Shown here: positions 44,311 through 55,724 of the stretch, in pieces | How the letters are laid out: every line of letters begins with the position of its first letter | Numbering within the stretch: position 1 is the stretch's first letter | NCBI RefSeq assembly: GCF_029784155.1 | Contig: NW_026597189.1 | Span: 1 to 64,000, forward strand | DNA length: 64,000 nt | Direction: 5' to 3' | DNA from: Uranotaenia lowii | Lineage: Eukaryota > Arthropoda > Insecta > Diptera > Culicidae | The notes under the pieces: model-generated | The model's database searches: none | Seen by the model: only the letters and a program-made list of their open reading frames with translations | What the model was told of the DNA's origin: nothing | Position numbers and translations under genes: made by a program

Positions 44311-46329
44311 ATGGAGGTACTATCGAGCGAAAAATATTTGATCGCGAGGGCTAAAAAGACCGCCGACCCATACACAGCCAAGGCATGGATCATTGCAGCA
44401 AAAACCTTGTTTCCAAACGACTTTGGGGTTCAATTCGAGGCTTATGAAATAGAGAAGAATGGCAAAAACTTTGAAGAGGCTGCCAAGTGTCTCAGTTATA
44501 TGTGAGGAAGAATAACAGATTTGAATGAGAATATTCAATATTGTTAAAACCCTTTTCTCCTTACAGTATCATGACGTTCCAGAACGCGCATCAAACACCG
44601 GCAAGTTTGTTGAACGAAATCTCGCTAATGACTGCGGCTCTGCGAGTTCCTGAGGGAACCACAACGCCAGAGCAAGAGTTTTATGTCAAAATGTTCCAGT
44701 ACATATCCTACGAAGTGCAGCATAAAATATTGCTGCTTACAGCGGCCCATTCCAATAACAATCTGGATCACTGTCGCCTAATTTTACTTCTGCTTAAACG
44801 GTTTCCTCAAGCTATCTCTACTCATGCGGTGAGTATACTTCTGCATCATAAATCGCTTGTTTTTTCAAATACATAAGGATTTTTTCCCTAACTTTTAGCC
44901 AAGGCTCCTAGAAACATTAGTTCAAAATATCGCCATTCCCAGCTTTAAAGAAATGCTTGTTCAGGAAGCTATTCCTCTGGTATTCAACAGGACACCAGAG
45001 TTGTCGAATAAATTGGTCCATCAAATCATGGCCGTTTGCTTCGAATACTATTTGAATCAGATGCTGAGTGAAACAGAAGACAAAGTTCGATTAACTGCGG
45101 AGAATTGGCGAAAAATATTCGAGTTACTCGATTTTTGTGGTAAAATTTTGAAATGGGAAGTTTTTATGCCTTACAAAAAAAGTTGGAGTAAAGATATCTA
45201 CTGGCAAAAGATTATCCATATCGTACAAGCTGCTCCACCTAGACCATCTGAAAACAAACAAATACTGTTTTGTGCAACTATTATATTTGTTTTATCACTG
45301 CAAGAATATATTCAGTTTTCACATCTCAAGCAGAAAGACAACGACATCGAAGTTATTCTGATGGAAGGTTTAAAGGAGATCAAGTTGGACATTAAACGAC
45401 ATCAACATGAGAACGTAATAGAAATTCCACAGGTGATCGTTAACGGTCTTGTGAATCCAGATGCTCCAAACTGTCTTGTGACTGCTTACAATTGTTGGCA
45501 ATTGCTCCATTCAAATGAAATTTTGAAAGCCGATTTCACTCAGCTAATTTTTTGCATTCCTGCCTTATCCGTGTGGATACAAAAGTTTCTGATTGATCTC
45601 TCTGTGTATGTTGGACATCATGACGAAACCCATAACTTACTACAATCACAAAATGCACGGAACATGACTCAGTTAGAGAAAAATGTGCGCCTTTTTGGTC
45701 TGGCATTGATTCAAGGCAACATCAACGTTCACTTTTTCGAGTTGATGAACAGTATTTTACAAAATCTACCTACTACTAATGGGTCATACCTTCAGACTGT
45801 GGGCCATTCTCTAGCACCTCGTGTTTTATTGTTAATGCCGTTAACAAAACGCTCGATCCTTCATTATATTGTTCAAACGCTTATCATTCTGCTCAAGGCT
45901 AAACTAGGAGATCCCGAATGCACCAATTCCCTTATGGGCAATATGCTGGTTCTGTGTCAGCTAAACTGGCCACACGAGTCAACGATGGTGGAGATTATTT
46001 TTGAAATAATCAAATCCCGAAGACAATTTACTTATCTCCTATTTACAAACTACATAATCAACGTGGATATCATTGAAGAATTCATGTACATATGGCAAAA
46101 CTGTCCTGATGTAAAATTAGAAATTGCATTACCACAGACCACCAGTAATTTGGCTGCCGCTGGTTCCAGGCGAATAGGGACACGAGGCGCGGATAAGGGT
46201 GTGAAGGAAGACTTCAAGCAAATCATAAGACAACAGATAACACGATGTAACGAGGACCTAGATGAACTTATTGTGCAGTTTTTGCAACAGCAGCATCTAA
46301 CTATTCTACAAAACATATTTGAGAAATGA
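44311..46329 (+). CDS. IntS10: Integrator complex subunit 10
   Basis: Exons 44311-44501, 44567-44828 and 44899-46329 join in frame to 1884 nt (627 aa). IntS10 belongs to the Integrator arm module (with IntS13/14) that acts on snRNA 3'-end processing and promoter-proximal RNA polymerase II. Seen: YLIARAKKTADPYTAKAWIIAAKTLFP at the start, matching the IntS10 N-terminus; helical text throughout; AENWRKIFELLDFCGKILKW in the middle; and a C-terminal DFKQIIRQQITRCNEDLDEL. Length fits insect orthologues and is shorter than human (about 710). ATG 44311 is chosen because upstream in-frame codons lack conservation. Introns are GTGAGG to CCTTACAG and GTGAGT to ACTTTTAG. AATAAA at 46354-46359. Converges with the Mpv17 family gene. 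Confidence 0.9.
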
Positions 46330-46359
46330 TTCCGGTATTTCGGTTAAATTTTAAATAAA

Positions 46360-47683
46360 TCCAACATTTTTACCTTTCATTATTTCCTAGTTTGTTTGAA
46401 ATCTTCGAACTTTCCTTTTAACGAATGAATCGTAAAACGATAGTCTTTGGCGTAAAAATATTTTTCTTGTTTTTTATTGTTCACTTCATTTTGTTATCGT
46501 TAGTTAAAATACAGTAAAATCCCGCGGAATGTGGGGAAGTAGTGAGTAGGATAAGCGAAAATTTAAAATATGTATACGAGAAAAACTTAATCTTTTTTTC
46601 GGTATGGGTTAACTTAACCCTTTAATGTAGTCTTGTTTTAAAACAACACTAGCTGAAATCCAATTATATCGGAAACTCGTGAATAATTTTGATTTATATA
46701 TTTTTTTCCAAAAAAGAAAAAAATTCGTAGTTTTATCACGATATTCAAATGTATGTGTGAGATACTTAGGAAATATGCATAAAAATTCCGAAAATCCATA
46801 CATTTTTTTAAAAGATTTTTTTTTGGAAAATTGCTGATATTTCTTGATAACTCTAATATATTTTTTTAATCTGAATCAATAACAAACACCTTCCTGCATC
46901 AAATGCACAAAGTTTTGAAGTACCAGCAAAATCCTACTGAAATAAATCAACGATTTCAAAAATTATTTTTCCACTTGTGTTATTTTTTATGTTCTTATAC
47001 TGTATTTGTTTTCTCCACTCGTGGAGTGTTCCACCGTACCCGATAAAAACAAACACAAATCGTCGCCAGTGTATTGCTACCTCGCTCACTCACACGCTCT
47101 CTCGCAACACTGACAAAATTTTCGGGGCAACACCGCCCGATGGCAGTGCAACACCAGGTCAAAACCAGTGCAACACCGTCCGAATAAACAAACAGTTTGA
47201 CAGCATCTAGTGGTGCACCAGTGCAACACTAGTGCAACACTCGGCATAAACAAATCCAGTATTATATTTCTTATCGTTGAGTCGTCGCGACTATAACGGC
47301 CTAGTGAGGTGAACATATTCGGCACAAAAAACTAAAGTAAAGGCCTTTTAAAAACAAGTTGTATAAATAAATAAAACTTGGTGTTATTCGAATTTAAATG
47401 ATATTGTATCACTGATTCGATCCTGCAAAACTCAACGTCTGGACAACTGGTAAAAATTGGTTTTTTATATTAAAACTCGCCAAAAAAGTCGATAAAATCC
47501 AAGAGTAATACTCATTTAAATAAAGTCATGTATTAAGGGGTTAAAAACATTCCTAGGGGGTAAACACTTAAGAATGTCATAACAGTTTTTGTTTTCGCTT
47601 TACTTAAATCAAGTGAGGCAATCAGACTTTCTTTACATTTTACATTTTGAAGCGACAAAACTGTCTCAATATGGCAACTGTAT
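46360..47683. other. Intergenic, no gene; GTGCAACAC cluster
   Basis: AT-rich except 47000-47330. There GTGCAACAC occurs at 47146, 47168, 47221 and 47232, plus degenerate forms near 47103 and 47126. CATCTAGTGG at 47203 recalls strings in the foldback family. Nothing coding. Confidence 0.5.
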
Positions 47684-47915
47684 TTTATTCCTTAACTTTT
47701 CGCATGCACTATGGTTTACAATCTTTTGAAATATTGTGTTAAACTATTACTTAAAACAAACATGTCAATGCCATGTTACTCTGGTTGAAGCTTGTTCATG
47801 TTAATGTTACCCCGCGCGTGCTACTCTTTAAGTTGTATCACATTTTCTAACGCGTGAAAGTCAACAAACCTAAATATGTATATGCATCGTCTACACACAA
47901 TTACCTAGACGATTT

Positions 47916-48586
47916 TCACAAGGGCGACTCATCCGAAACATCTTCAATATTCTTAACGGTGATCGGCTTATTGTTCGATTCGGTGCAATTAGTTTTCCAC
48001 GAGAGATAAGTATTCCAAAATACTGCGACAAACTGAACCACCAGAACCTGATAATTTAAAGGTACCAGGTAAAAGTTTGTCAGCTGTACCCAGGGCCAGA
48101 TATAGTAGTTTGTCAGCAGAATGTCTTTATATTCATTCCTTAATTTACTTTCAATTTCAGTTTTGTTGTTCCCTTGCAGAAACCCAATGGTACCGATAAG
48201 CGTGCCAAGGAATATTGGAGCAAACACTAACTGATCGAGAGCTACCTTTTTGAAGGTAGCAACTGTTTTGCTGCTTCCTGTTACGTGCTTATCCAACACT
48301 CCGTACCATTTACGTAGCCCCGGGCCCTGTGGAAAATATGAGCCAATGTTAATACCTAGTTATACGTAATCGCATTTGATGTCACATTTGGCAGACTTAC
48401 CCCAATGCAGAAACCGATGCCGAAAAATCGAAACGCTCGCATTCCTTCAATATCGGTAAGTTTTCGCCTTTCAACCAGCGTTTGCGCTATCACATCGCCT
48501 GATCCCATGAGGATTCCCGATTGAACTGATTGCACCAACACCGGATATTTGACGAGAGCTTTTTTGTACAATGTTGATAAGGACAT
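47916..48586 (-). CDS. Mpv17: Mpv17/PMP22 family membrane protein
   Basis: Exons 48586-48401 and 48326-47916 (intron GTAAGT to TTTCCACAG, 74 nt) join to 597 nt (198 aa). Mpv17 proteins are small four-span membrane proteins of the mitochondrial inner membrane (or peroxisome in the PXMP2 branch) linked to mitochondrial DNA upkeep. Seen: [20 protein letters not shown] with the conserved GDxx[38 protein letters not shown] and the signature [13 protein letters not shown] through [10 protein letters not shown]. The 20-residue acidic tail after the last helix is longer than in human MPV17 (176 aa). Minus-strand AATAAA near 47689-47684. Orthology to MPV17 itself against a paralogue is inferred from the C-terminal signature. 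Confidence 0.88.
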
Positions 48587-48945
48587 ACTTTTTTTTTGGT
48601 TTATTGCTAGACGAAATCACAACAAAATTTACCAAAAAACAAAATTTATATTATAAGCCTTAGTTGGCCCGAAAATACTTATGAGATCTTATTTCTGATC
48701 AAAGAGTCACAATCAATAGTTGCGACTGCAGCAAAAACCGAATGTAATTTGTTTTTGTTTTTTTTTTTGTTTTTCTGGGATTTTAACACTCTCGTGTTAT
48801 TCATCCCCTCTCCTCCGTGTCAAGTGAAGTACTGGTTGCCAGTTATATTTGTGATATCAATTTGCTTCAAAGAAATCCAAAATGTTCTTTTCTTCGTCCG
48901 GACAGTTTGATAGAACCTGACGCAGGTTGATTCCAATGTTGCTTT
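48587..48945. other. Upstream of the Mpv17 gene, no gene seen
   Basis: AT-rich 5' flank of the Mpv17 family gene, with T runs near 48755-48775. Promoter motifs not recognised. Confidence 0.4.
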
Positions 48946-48995
48946 CTATTGTCGCTGAATCCCCAAACCGGAGTTATTGTCGTTACAGGGAAAAA

Positions 48996-49170
48996 CTGTA
49001 AAATCAGTTGAGCGACAATGGATTTTTCTCGGAGTAGGTAAGTTAAACCTAACGTCGGAAGTAGTGCGCTGGATGGCGGGTCACCGTACGATTCCAGCGC
49101 ACTACTTCCGACGTTAGGTTTAACTTACCTACTCTGAGAAAAATCCATTGTCGCTCAACTGATTTTACAG
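48996..49170. mobile_element. 175-bp foldback with 78-bp arms
   Basis: CTGTAAAATCAGTTGAGCGA at 48996 opens a 78-bp arm that is repeated in reverse complement at 49093-49170 with about one mismatch. The spacer is 19 bases. The other copy of repeat X lacks it, so it is an insertion, but no clear target duplication is visible. Confidence 0.7.
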
Positions 49171-49985
49171 CGCTGGACTGGCGACACAATATCGTCAATG
49201 AGCGCTGGCGACATTTACTAGCGACACTCACTGGCGACAAGTTATTATCAGGACGTGTACAACTTCGGGTGTGTTCTTATACCAAAGATTTTTTATTTCA
49301 AAGGAAAGTGCTGCAAAAACAAAGGATTTTTTCCTATGGTTTTGATATAAATAAAAAATCCTTTGGTTCAAATGCTTTTTTCTCTGTTTCAGAGATTTTT
49401 TCTTTTGAAAATCTTAGATTGAAAATATTAATGCTTTGATACAAAAACCAGTTTCATTTGATTTAAAGTTATTATATTTGCTCAAAGGTAATTTAGATAT
49501 AGATTTAAAAGCATTTATTCATTGAACCATTTTCCATTTATTCCAATTGGAAGATTTTTACCCTGTTGTTTCGAAGTTCCTATTAGTAGTTTGAATAATA
49601 AAAAGATACAATTTTAGTTCTTAAATTCATTTTTATTCACAAACACATAAAACACTGGTTCACTTTAACCGAGTAGGGTCCTTGTTATCGTTGACAAAGT
49701 TTCGCATTCTCCATGGGCCGGTCAATAAACTTCCGAAAGCCACTCCAGCTGCTGGCTGGTCCGACTGGTGATTGCCGTTGAAGATTGGGCCGAAAAAATA
49801 CGACCGCGGGATTTGGGGAGGTGTTACTTTGCGCATCTTTCTCCATGTTCGAGAGACTTGGAAATCTATCCGTCGGCCGTGGTCCTGTAACTATACAAGC
49901 GTTTTAGAAAATCTTGAATTCACTTAAATATTCAGTATTTATTAACTTACACTTACCATTTTGCATCCTGAATCCTCCTTATTTA

Positions 49986-52900
49986 TTGTTTATTGTTTAT
50001 TGTTTATTGAAAATAATATCATCTGACATAGGTGTCTTAATGATCTACTTAATACTATTTGTACATAACATTATAGGCATTCTTAGTTTCGTAATTGTAC
50101 GCTTAAATCAGATTCAATCCGACGTCTAAAAATTGAAACGGATACATTAAAGTCAAAGTGTGTAAAATGACGTAAAAAGCATGTTATTGCGGAACGTAGA
50201 GGGTCGTTGCTGCCATAGCGTGTACTTCTTGATTCCAGAGAGAGCCAATTTCGATTGCGAAGAGTTCGTTCTGGTGCATAGATGTTACATCGGGAAAGCA
50301 GCCATGCGCAATCGATTTCGTTCCGTAAAATCTTTGCCACGAATAGAGATTGGCCGATGGAATGACGATTCGATAACGTCTGGAGACCAAGCAGGGCATA
50401 AGGTGGCAGGTTTAAAGGATTCTCCCAGGGTAGCTCACGAAGAGCATAACGCACAAATCGTCGTTGAATGGCCTCAAAACGCGTAATCCAAGCAGCTTCG
50501 AAAGGCCACCATACCAGGTTCGCCGATTCCAGTATAGATCGAACCAGGCAGCAATACAGAGCTCGCAAGCAGATCGGATCGGTGAATTCTTTACTCAAAC
50601 GTATGATGAATCCCAGCATGCGGTTTGCCTTTTCAAGTACCACAGAGTAATGACGTTTAAAAGTCATACGAATGTCCAATAAGACGCCAAGATCCTTTAT
50701 TTCCTCCACACGATGCAACTGCTCACCCAGTATATTGTAATTATACAAGAACGGATGTTTCCTGCGCCCAAAAGTTATAATACAGCACTTCGAAACGCTC
50801 AAAACCAATAAATTACAGGCACACCAGCTCACTACTATATCCAGGAAGCGTTGTAACGCGTAACAATCAGCTAGACTGTTTATAACTAAATATATTTTTA
50901 GATCGTCTGCATACTGGAGAACGCCACATCCCATGAGTAGCAAATTTATATCATTACAGAACAGCGTAAACAGTAATGGACCCAGATTGCTGCCTTGTGG
51001 TACGCCAGAGTTTGGAATGAAATCAAAAGATTCAGCAGAACCAATTTTAACAGCTAATCGGCGATTCGTTAGGTAACTTTTTATCCATGCACACAGTCTT
51101 TCGGAAAATCCTAAGCGTTGCAATTTTTTCAGGAGGATTTCATGATTCACTGAATCGAATGCAGCTGATATATCTGTGTAAATAGCATCGATTTGTTTGC
51201 CGCCATCCATTTTCGATATACAGAAGGATGTGAAAACTGTTAGATTTGAAGTTACCGATCGTTTAGGGAAAAATCCATGCTGATTCTCAGAGATCCAGTT
51301 CCGACAAGCTGAGAACATAACATCGTTGACGATCCTCTCCAATACCTTTGAGCATGCAGCTAGCGATGTGACACCTCTGTAATTAAGAACATCTTGTTTG
51401 TCGCCTTTTTTGTGGACTGGACTCATATGCGATTTTTTCCAGATGGAAGGGAATTTCTGTTGTACCAGGGACTGATTAAAGATGTGGGTAAGAGGTTTTA
51501 TCAGTGAATTGCGACATTTTTTCAATACGCACGCTGGTATTCCATCTTGTCCGAATGAAGTGGAATACTTCAAATTAATGATAGCCTCTGAGACCATTTC
51601 CTCACTAATAGCAAAAACGTCCAGATCCAGAACATCAATGGGTAATCGCGTGACGGCAGCGTTTAGCTGATCGGCAGTTGGCGATTCGACTGAAAAGATA
51701 CTGGAGAAGTGCGTTGCAAAAAGGTTGCATTTTTCAGCAGGTGACGTAGCAAATCTACTATTTAATTGGAGTATCGCAGGAAGACCGGATTCTTTCCGTT
51801 TGGAGTTCACAAATTTCCAGAACTGTTTTGGATTACGCCGAAGTTTACTCTGAGTGCGATTTACATAAAGGCGATAGCAAAGTCGATTGTATATCCTATA
51901 TCGTTTTGTAGCATCATTTAGTTTGATTTTTGTAAATGGGCACCTGGAATTACAAAACTTCCGCAGCAATTTCGAACGTGTCTGTTTCAAACGCTTCAGG
52001 TGAGCATTAGTCCAAGGAGGTCGAAGAGGAGGCCGCACCAGGGGTACGGATTGGTCAAAAACATCATCCAAAATTGCGCAAAAAGTACTAACAGCCATAT
52101 CAACATCAGTACAGCTATGGAAATTAGACCAATCATATTCAGAGAGAACACGGTTGATTGTATCGAAATCCGCACGACTAAAGTCACGAGCAGATGTATC
52201 GAAAACCTCTACAAACTCAATGGGATTCGGGAACGAAATTTCAAATTGTAAAGGAGGATGATACATGTCTATTGGGACGACGACATCGCTGGCCTCGATT
52301 ATGGAGCTGATAATAATAGATTCATCCAAAAAAACCAAATCCAACGTTCGATTTTGGAAGTTACGTATCCCGTTTCGTTGATTCATTCCATTCAATGTTG
52401 TTCCGTCCAAGAGTTGAGCACTAGCAGTGTTCAATAATGAGGAAGAATCCAACACCATGCTGTTACTTGGTCCAGGAATCCACAACAATTGCGGCTGATT
52501 GAAGTCACCAAGAAAAATAATACTACTTGAAGGGTGTTGTATTCTAGCTTCTGATAACGCATCAACATGTAACTCGATAATTGAGCTATCCTGACTTTTT
52601 TCCGGTGGTATATATGCTGATCCAATCAAGAATGAGTTACTTCCATTGGACACCTTCACCCACAAGTTTTCTATGCTATCGTCGTTAAATGTAACGATTG
52701 ATGAACTAAGCTTGCTTGAAACCGCTATGAGGACCCCGCCACCTCGACTACGACGGCTATTGGCACTATTTCTGTCGCAGCGAAAAACATTAAACTCAGA
52801 ACCGAATAGTTGACTAGAAGGTATTGAAGAATCAAGCCAGGTTTCGGTGAATGTGTAGATTTCGTAGCATAGTTCAGATGCGGCAATAAAGCATTCAGAA

Positions 52901-53167
52901 ATTTTAGATTTCAAACCACGCACGTTCTGGTAATACAGGCGCAGAATGTTCATGGATGGCTCAAAAATGTGTTGCGACGTTTTCTGATGAAAGACAGGAG
53001 GGCTTCTGCAAGACGAGGACGGGTCACTGAACGCAGCGAAAGATATAAATGGGTACTTGCCTGATTGCACAGGCTGGAGAGCCCCGTTGCCTTCTTCGAA
53101 CACAGGGCCGGGACGACTGTTGTCGCTGGCTGGAATCTGCGCGACTGTGACGAAGGGCTCGGGGGCC
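49986..53167 (-). mobile_element. CR1/Jockey-type non-LTR retrotransposon without RNase H
   Basis: Flanked by a 13-bp target duplication TCCTCCTTATTTA (49973-49985 and 53168-53180). The 3' end, on the minus strand, is a tandem tail of four CAATAAA units (TTTATTG at 49982-50009 on the plus strand), like elements that end in short tandem repeats. One ORF (endonuclease plus reverse transcriptase) occupies nearly all of it. No ORF1, so probably 5' truncated. Exact clade uncertain. Confidence 0.85.
50083..53166 (-). CDS. Endonuclease / reverse transcriptase of CR1/Jockey-type element
   Basis: The frame is open from the 5' junction (53166). The first ATG is at 52953 (MNILRLYYQNVRGLKSK), giving 956 aa. 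The upstream ~70 codons (APEPFVTVAQIPAS...) are open too but start only with GTG, hinting that the native protein began beyond the truncation. Endonuclease: YYQNVRGL, TETWLD, RGGGVLIAV, FLGDFNQP. Reverse transcriptase: NYRGVTSLAACSKVLERIV, HGFFPKRSVTSNL, YTDISAAFDSVNH, SGVPQGSNLGPLLF and catalytic QYADD. No stop or frameshift inside. No RNase H. It would nick target DNA and copy its RNA there. Minus strand, inside mini-element Y2. Confidence 0.85.
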   Translation of the reverse strand, partial: APEPFVTVAQIPASDNSRPGPVFEEGNGALQPVQSGKYPFISFAAFSDPSSSCRSPPVFHQKTSQHIFEPSMNILRLYYQNVRGLKSKISECFIAASELCYEIYTFTETWLDSSIPSSQLFGSEFNVFRCDRNSANSRRSRGGGVLIAVSSKLSSSIVTFNDDSIENLWVKVSNGSNSFLIGSAYIPPEKSQDSSIIELHVDALSEARIQHPSSSIIFLGDFNQPQLLWIPGPSNSMVLDSSSLLNTASAQLLDGTTLNGMNQRNGIRNFQNRTLDLVFLDESIIISSIIEASDVVVPIDMYHPPLQFEISFPNPIEFVEVFDTSARDFSRADFDTINRVLSEYDWSNFHSCTDVDMAVSTFCAILDDVFDQSVPLVRPPLRPPWTNAHLKRLKQTRSKLLRKFCNSRCPFTKIKLNDATKRYRIYNRLCYRLYVNRTQSKLRRNPKQFWKFVNSKRKESGLPAILQLNSRFATSPAEKCNLFATHFSSIFSVESPTADQLNAAVTRLPIDVLDLDVFAISEEMVSEAIINLKYSTSFGQDGIPACVLKKCRNSLIKPLTHIFNQSLVQQKFPSIWKKSHMSPVHKKGDKQDVLNYRGVTSLAACSKVLERIVNDVMFSACRNWISENQHGFFPKRSVTSNLTVFTSFCISKMDGGKQIDAIYTDISAAFDSVNHEILLKKLQRLGFSERLCAWIKSYLTNRRLAVKIGSAESFDFIPNSGVPQGSNLGPLLFTLFCNDINLLLMGCGVLQYADDLKIYLVINSLADCYALQRFLDIVVSWCACNLLVLSVSKCCIITFGRRKHPFLYNYNILGEQLHRVEEIKDLGVLLDIRMTFKRHYSVVLEKANRMLGFIIRLSKEFTDPICLRALYCCLVRSILESANLVWWPFEAAWITRFEAIQRRFVRYALRELPWENPLNLPPYALLGLQTLSNRHSIGQSLFVAKILRNEIDCAWLLSRCNIYAPERTLRNRNWLSLESRSTRYGSNDPLRSAITCFLRHFTHFDFNVSVSIFRRRIESDLSVQLRN

Positions 53168-53180
53168 TCCTCCTTATTTA

Positions 53181-53748
53181 TATTATAGCGCCAGCACTAA
53201 ATTTTACTTCGGAAGTCCGGACTTCCGATCCCGAACTTACTTCCGAACTTTTGACAGTTGTGTTTAAAAAATAACAGTGTACTATATGCAAGGTTGCCAC
53301 ACATAAATGTGTATCCACCAGAGTATCTCTAAATACATAAAGCGGGTCACAGACTACACAACATTGGTACAAATGCGATGAAATTTTGTTGCTGAGAACA
53401 CGATTTGCATCGTGTATGGCACTGCTTGTATCATCGCCCAAACGGTTTGAGTAAAATCGGTCGGGATCGAAATATTTTGTACAAGCCACCCTCTGCCGGG
53501 GTTGAAATGTTTTTTTGTTGTTGTTGCTGTTACTGTTTTCGTCAGCAATCGTTTATGTTCGCGTGAAATATACTCTTACGGGCAAGAAAGAGATACACAA
53601 ACGATTCAAATGAATTTGTGGCAACGTTGATTTTATGTGAATTTGGCGCACGCTTAAATAAAATGACTCAAAATGTTTTGGTCGGAAGTCAGCCATGATG
53701 CCAGTTCACCAAAGACGTTTATAAAATTTTTATCTAAACGCACAATAG
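53181..53748. repeat. Dispersed repeat W, copy 2
   Basis: 53340-53575 matches 33233-33456 plus 34065-34085. It begins after the CR1 target duplication and ends where repeat Y2 resumes (GCTTACTCCGATTCACTGG). An 18-bp perfect palindrome CGGAAGTCCGGACTTCCG lies at 53210-53227. No coding sequence. Confidence 0.6.
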
Positions 53749-54325
53749 CTTACTCCGATTCACTGGTTTGATTTTCAAAACGAGCGGCCGAACTTTATTC
53801 GATTTTTCGGTTTTCTGTTCTTCTTGCAAGTCAATGCAAAATATCTTCTAAGTTTGAAGTTTTTGTTTCAAAAAATTATTCTTTTCAGTTTAAAACATTT
53901 TTCTTCGGTTGAAAGAAAATTTACTTTGTTTCTAAGAAAATATGCAATTGAACAAATTTCTTTTGAATCAAAGAATTTGTTTGAAATCGAAGTCCAAAGT
54001 TATTCAATTCAAAAAATATTTTCTTTCTTTCAAAAATTATTCTTTTCAATAAAAACTATAATTCATTGATTCAAAGAAAACAGGAGCTGGATTCAAAAAA
54101 ATGAATGTTTTGAATCAAAGTCAGATTTAATTCGTTCCAAAATTCAAGTTTACTCTGCGTGAATACACGGAATCGTCCATCTTGTGACAGGCAATCGTAA
54201 TCATAGGCATGGTAGGCGAACAATTCGCTGTCAAAAAGCGCTCCGTCTCCACCCCCCACCAATGAAAAACTTTTGGTACTCCTTGCCTACTGTTGCTCAA
54301 TATGCAACCACCCGTAGCTGTATAG

Positions 54326-55339
54326 CACGCAGAGAAAACTTGGATTTTGAAACAAAACAAAACTGACTTTGATTCAAAAAATTCATTTTTTGGATTCAAT
54401 CTCCTGTTTACTTTGAATCGATGAATTATGGTTTTGTTTCAAATGAATAATTTTTGAAAGAAAGAATTAATTTTTTGAATCGAAAAATTTTGGACTTTGG
54501 TTTTAAACAAATTCTTTGATTCAAAAGACATTTGTTCAATTGCAAATTTATTTGGAAACAAAGTAAATTTTCTTTCAACCAAAGAAAAATGTATTCAATG
54601 CAATGGAATAATTTCTTAAAATAAAAACTTCAAACTTAGAAGGTTTTTTGCATTGAGCAAGAAGAATTTAAAACGAAAAATCGGTTCAAGTTTGGCTGGT
54701 CGTGTTAAAATGTGGATCAGAATTAGCTTGGTTAGCAGGATTCCGGATAAAGTATGGTAAGTAATTGAATGTTAATTAAAGAATAAATATTGAAGAATTT
54801 CAATAAGTGCTTGCAATTTTACAGGACCACGGCCGATGAATGGCTTTCCAAGTCCATGGATGCCTCATCCGAGGTGACACCGCTCCAATCCAACGATCAG
54901 GTCCACGAAAATTGAAACCAGATGATTCGATTAAAGTAAACCAGTTTGTGACCTAGTGTTTAATTTATTTGTGAAAGAAAATAAATTTTATTTTTAAAAT
55001 CGTTTCTTTTTATTATTTGAAATTCCTAATAGGAATTTTAAAACAACAGAAAATATTTCTTCCAATTGGAATAAATAGAAAATGGTCCAATGAATTAATG
55101 CTTTTAAATCTAAATTAAATTACCTTGTGGCAAAACAAAGCAACATTAAATCAAAAGAAACTGTTTTTTGTATCAAAGTACTAGTATTTTGAATCAAAGA
55201 TTTTTCAAAAGATAAATTCTTTGAAACAAACGAAAATTCATTTGACACAAAGGAATTTTTATTTATCCCAAGATCAAAGGAAAAAATCCTTTGTTTTTGC
55301 GGCACTTTCCTTTGAAATAAAAAATCTTTTCGCTGCGTG
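54326..55339 (+). mobile_element. Mini-element Y, copy 3 (intron-bearing, opposite orientation)
   Basis: Ends CACGCAGAG and CGCTGCGTG; subterminal TTTGATTCAAA-type words. The central unit is on the plus strand here: exon from ATG 54710, donor GTAAGTAATTG at 54757, acceptor TTTTACAG to 54824 (68-nt intron), stop TGA at 54913-54915. The spliced frame is 45 codons starting MWIRISLVSRIPDKVW. The sequence just after the acceptor (GACCACGGCCGA) is shared with copies 1 and 2, but the reading frames differ between copies, so protein coding is less certain than the intron. Confidence 0.65.
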
Positions 55340-55474
55340 AGGCACGCTGGTTATTACTTTACAAAAGCGTTGCCAGTAATGATATTTCACAACGTCGCTA
55401 GTTGGCAAGGTTACCGATCACCAGCGCGAAAACTTCGGATTTCAACTTCAATGACAATATACGGGCTTGAAGGT
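55340..55474. other. Unique spacer
   Basis: No gene. It ends at the ATATCGGG target of the first 219-bp element. Confidence 0.4.
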
Positions 55475-55482
55475 ATATCGGG

Positions 55483-55701
55483 CAAGGTTCTTAGATACAC
55501 TAGGTTCTCCGACTTTCACAGTAAGTAGGCGAGGAGTGAGCGGGGCTCTCAATGAGTTTGTTTATTTTTTGCTCAGCTTTTCTGTGGTTTGTTGGTAAAC
55601 AAACTTCATGAGTTCCGCATAGTTGCATAGCCTACATAGCCAAAATGGCTGAATCGGGAATTCGTTATTCGGGAACACCTCCTGAATATATACCCACCTT
55701 G
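55483..55701 (+). mobile_element. 219-bp mini-element, forward copy
   Basis: Starts CAAGGTTCTTAG, ends ACCCACCTTG, and is flanked by ATATCGGG on both sides (55475-55482 and 55702-55709), an 8-bp target duplication. No coding sequence. Its mirror copy starts 23 bases later. Confidence 0.8.
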
Positions 55702-55724
55702 ATATCGGGCAAGATAGTATCCGC

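Larger units (their letters stand above)
49285..54161 (-). mobile_element. Mini-element Y, copy 2 (intron-bearing), interrupted
   Basis: Left part to ~49985, right part from 53749. The intron on the minus strand is 49956-49885 (72 nt; GTAAGTG to AGTTACAG). The left terminal ACGCAGA is lost, while the right TCTGCGTG is present at 54153-54161. A CR1-type element and repeat W2 sit inside. Confidence 0.6.
48946..54290. repeat. Composite repeat X, copy 2, with foldback, mini-element Y2, CR1-type element and repeat W2 nested
   Basis: The left part (48946-49284) and right part (53749-54290) match copy 1 at 27078-33020. Nested pieces: a foldback (48996-49170), Y2 (from about 49285 to 54161), a non-LTR element (49986-53167) and W2 (about 53181-53748). 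Comparing the two copies defines the insertion points. Confidence 0.65.

Noticed and set aside
50083..53103. GTG at 53103 as start of the CR1-type protein
   Set aside because: A eukaryotic start at GTG is unlikely, and the frame is open further upstream. ATG 52953 is the first ATG.
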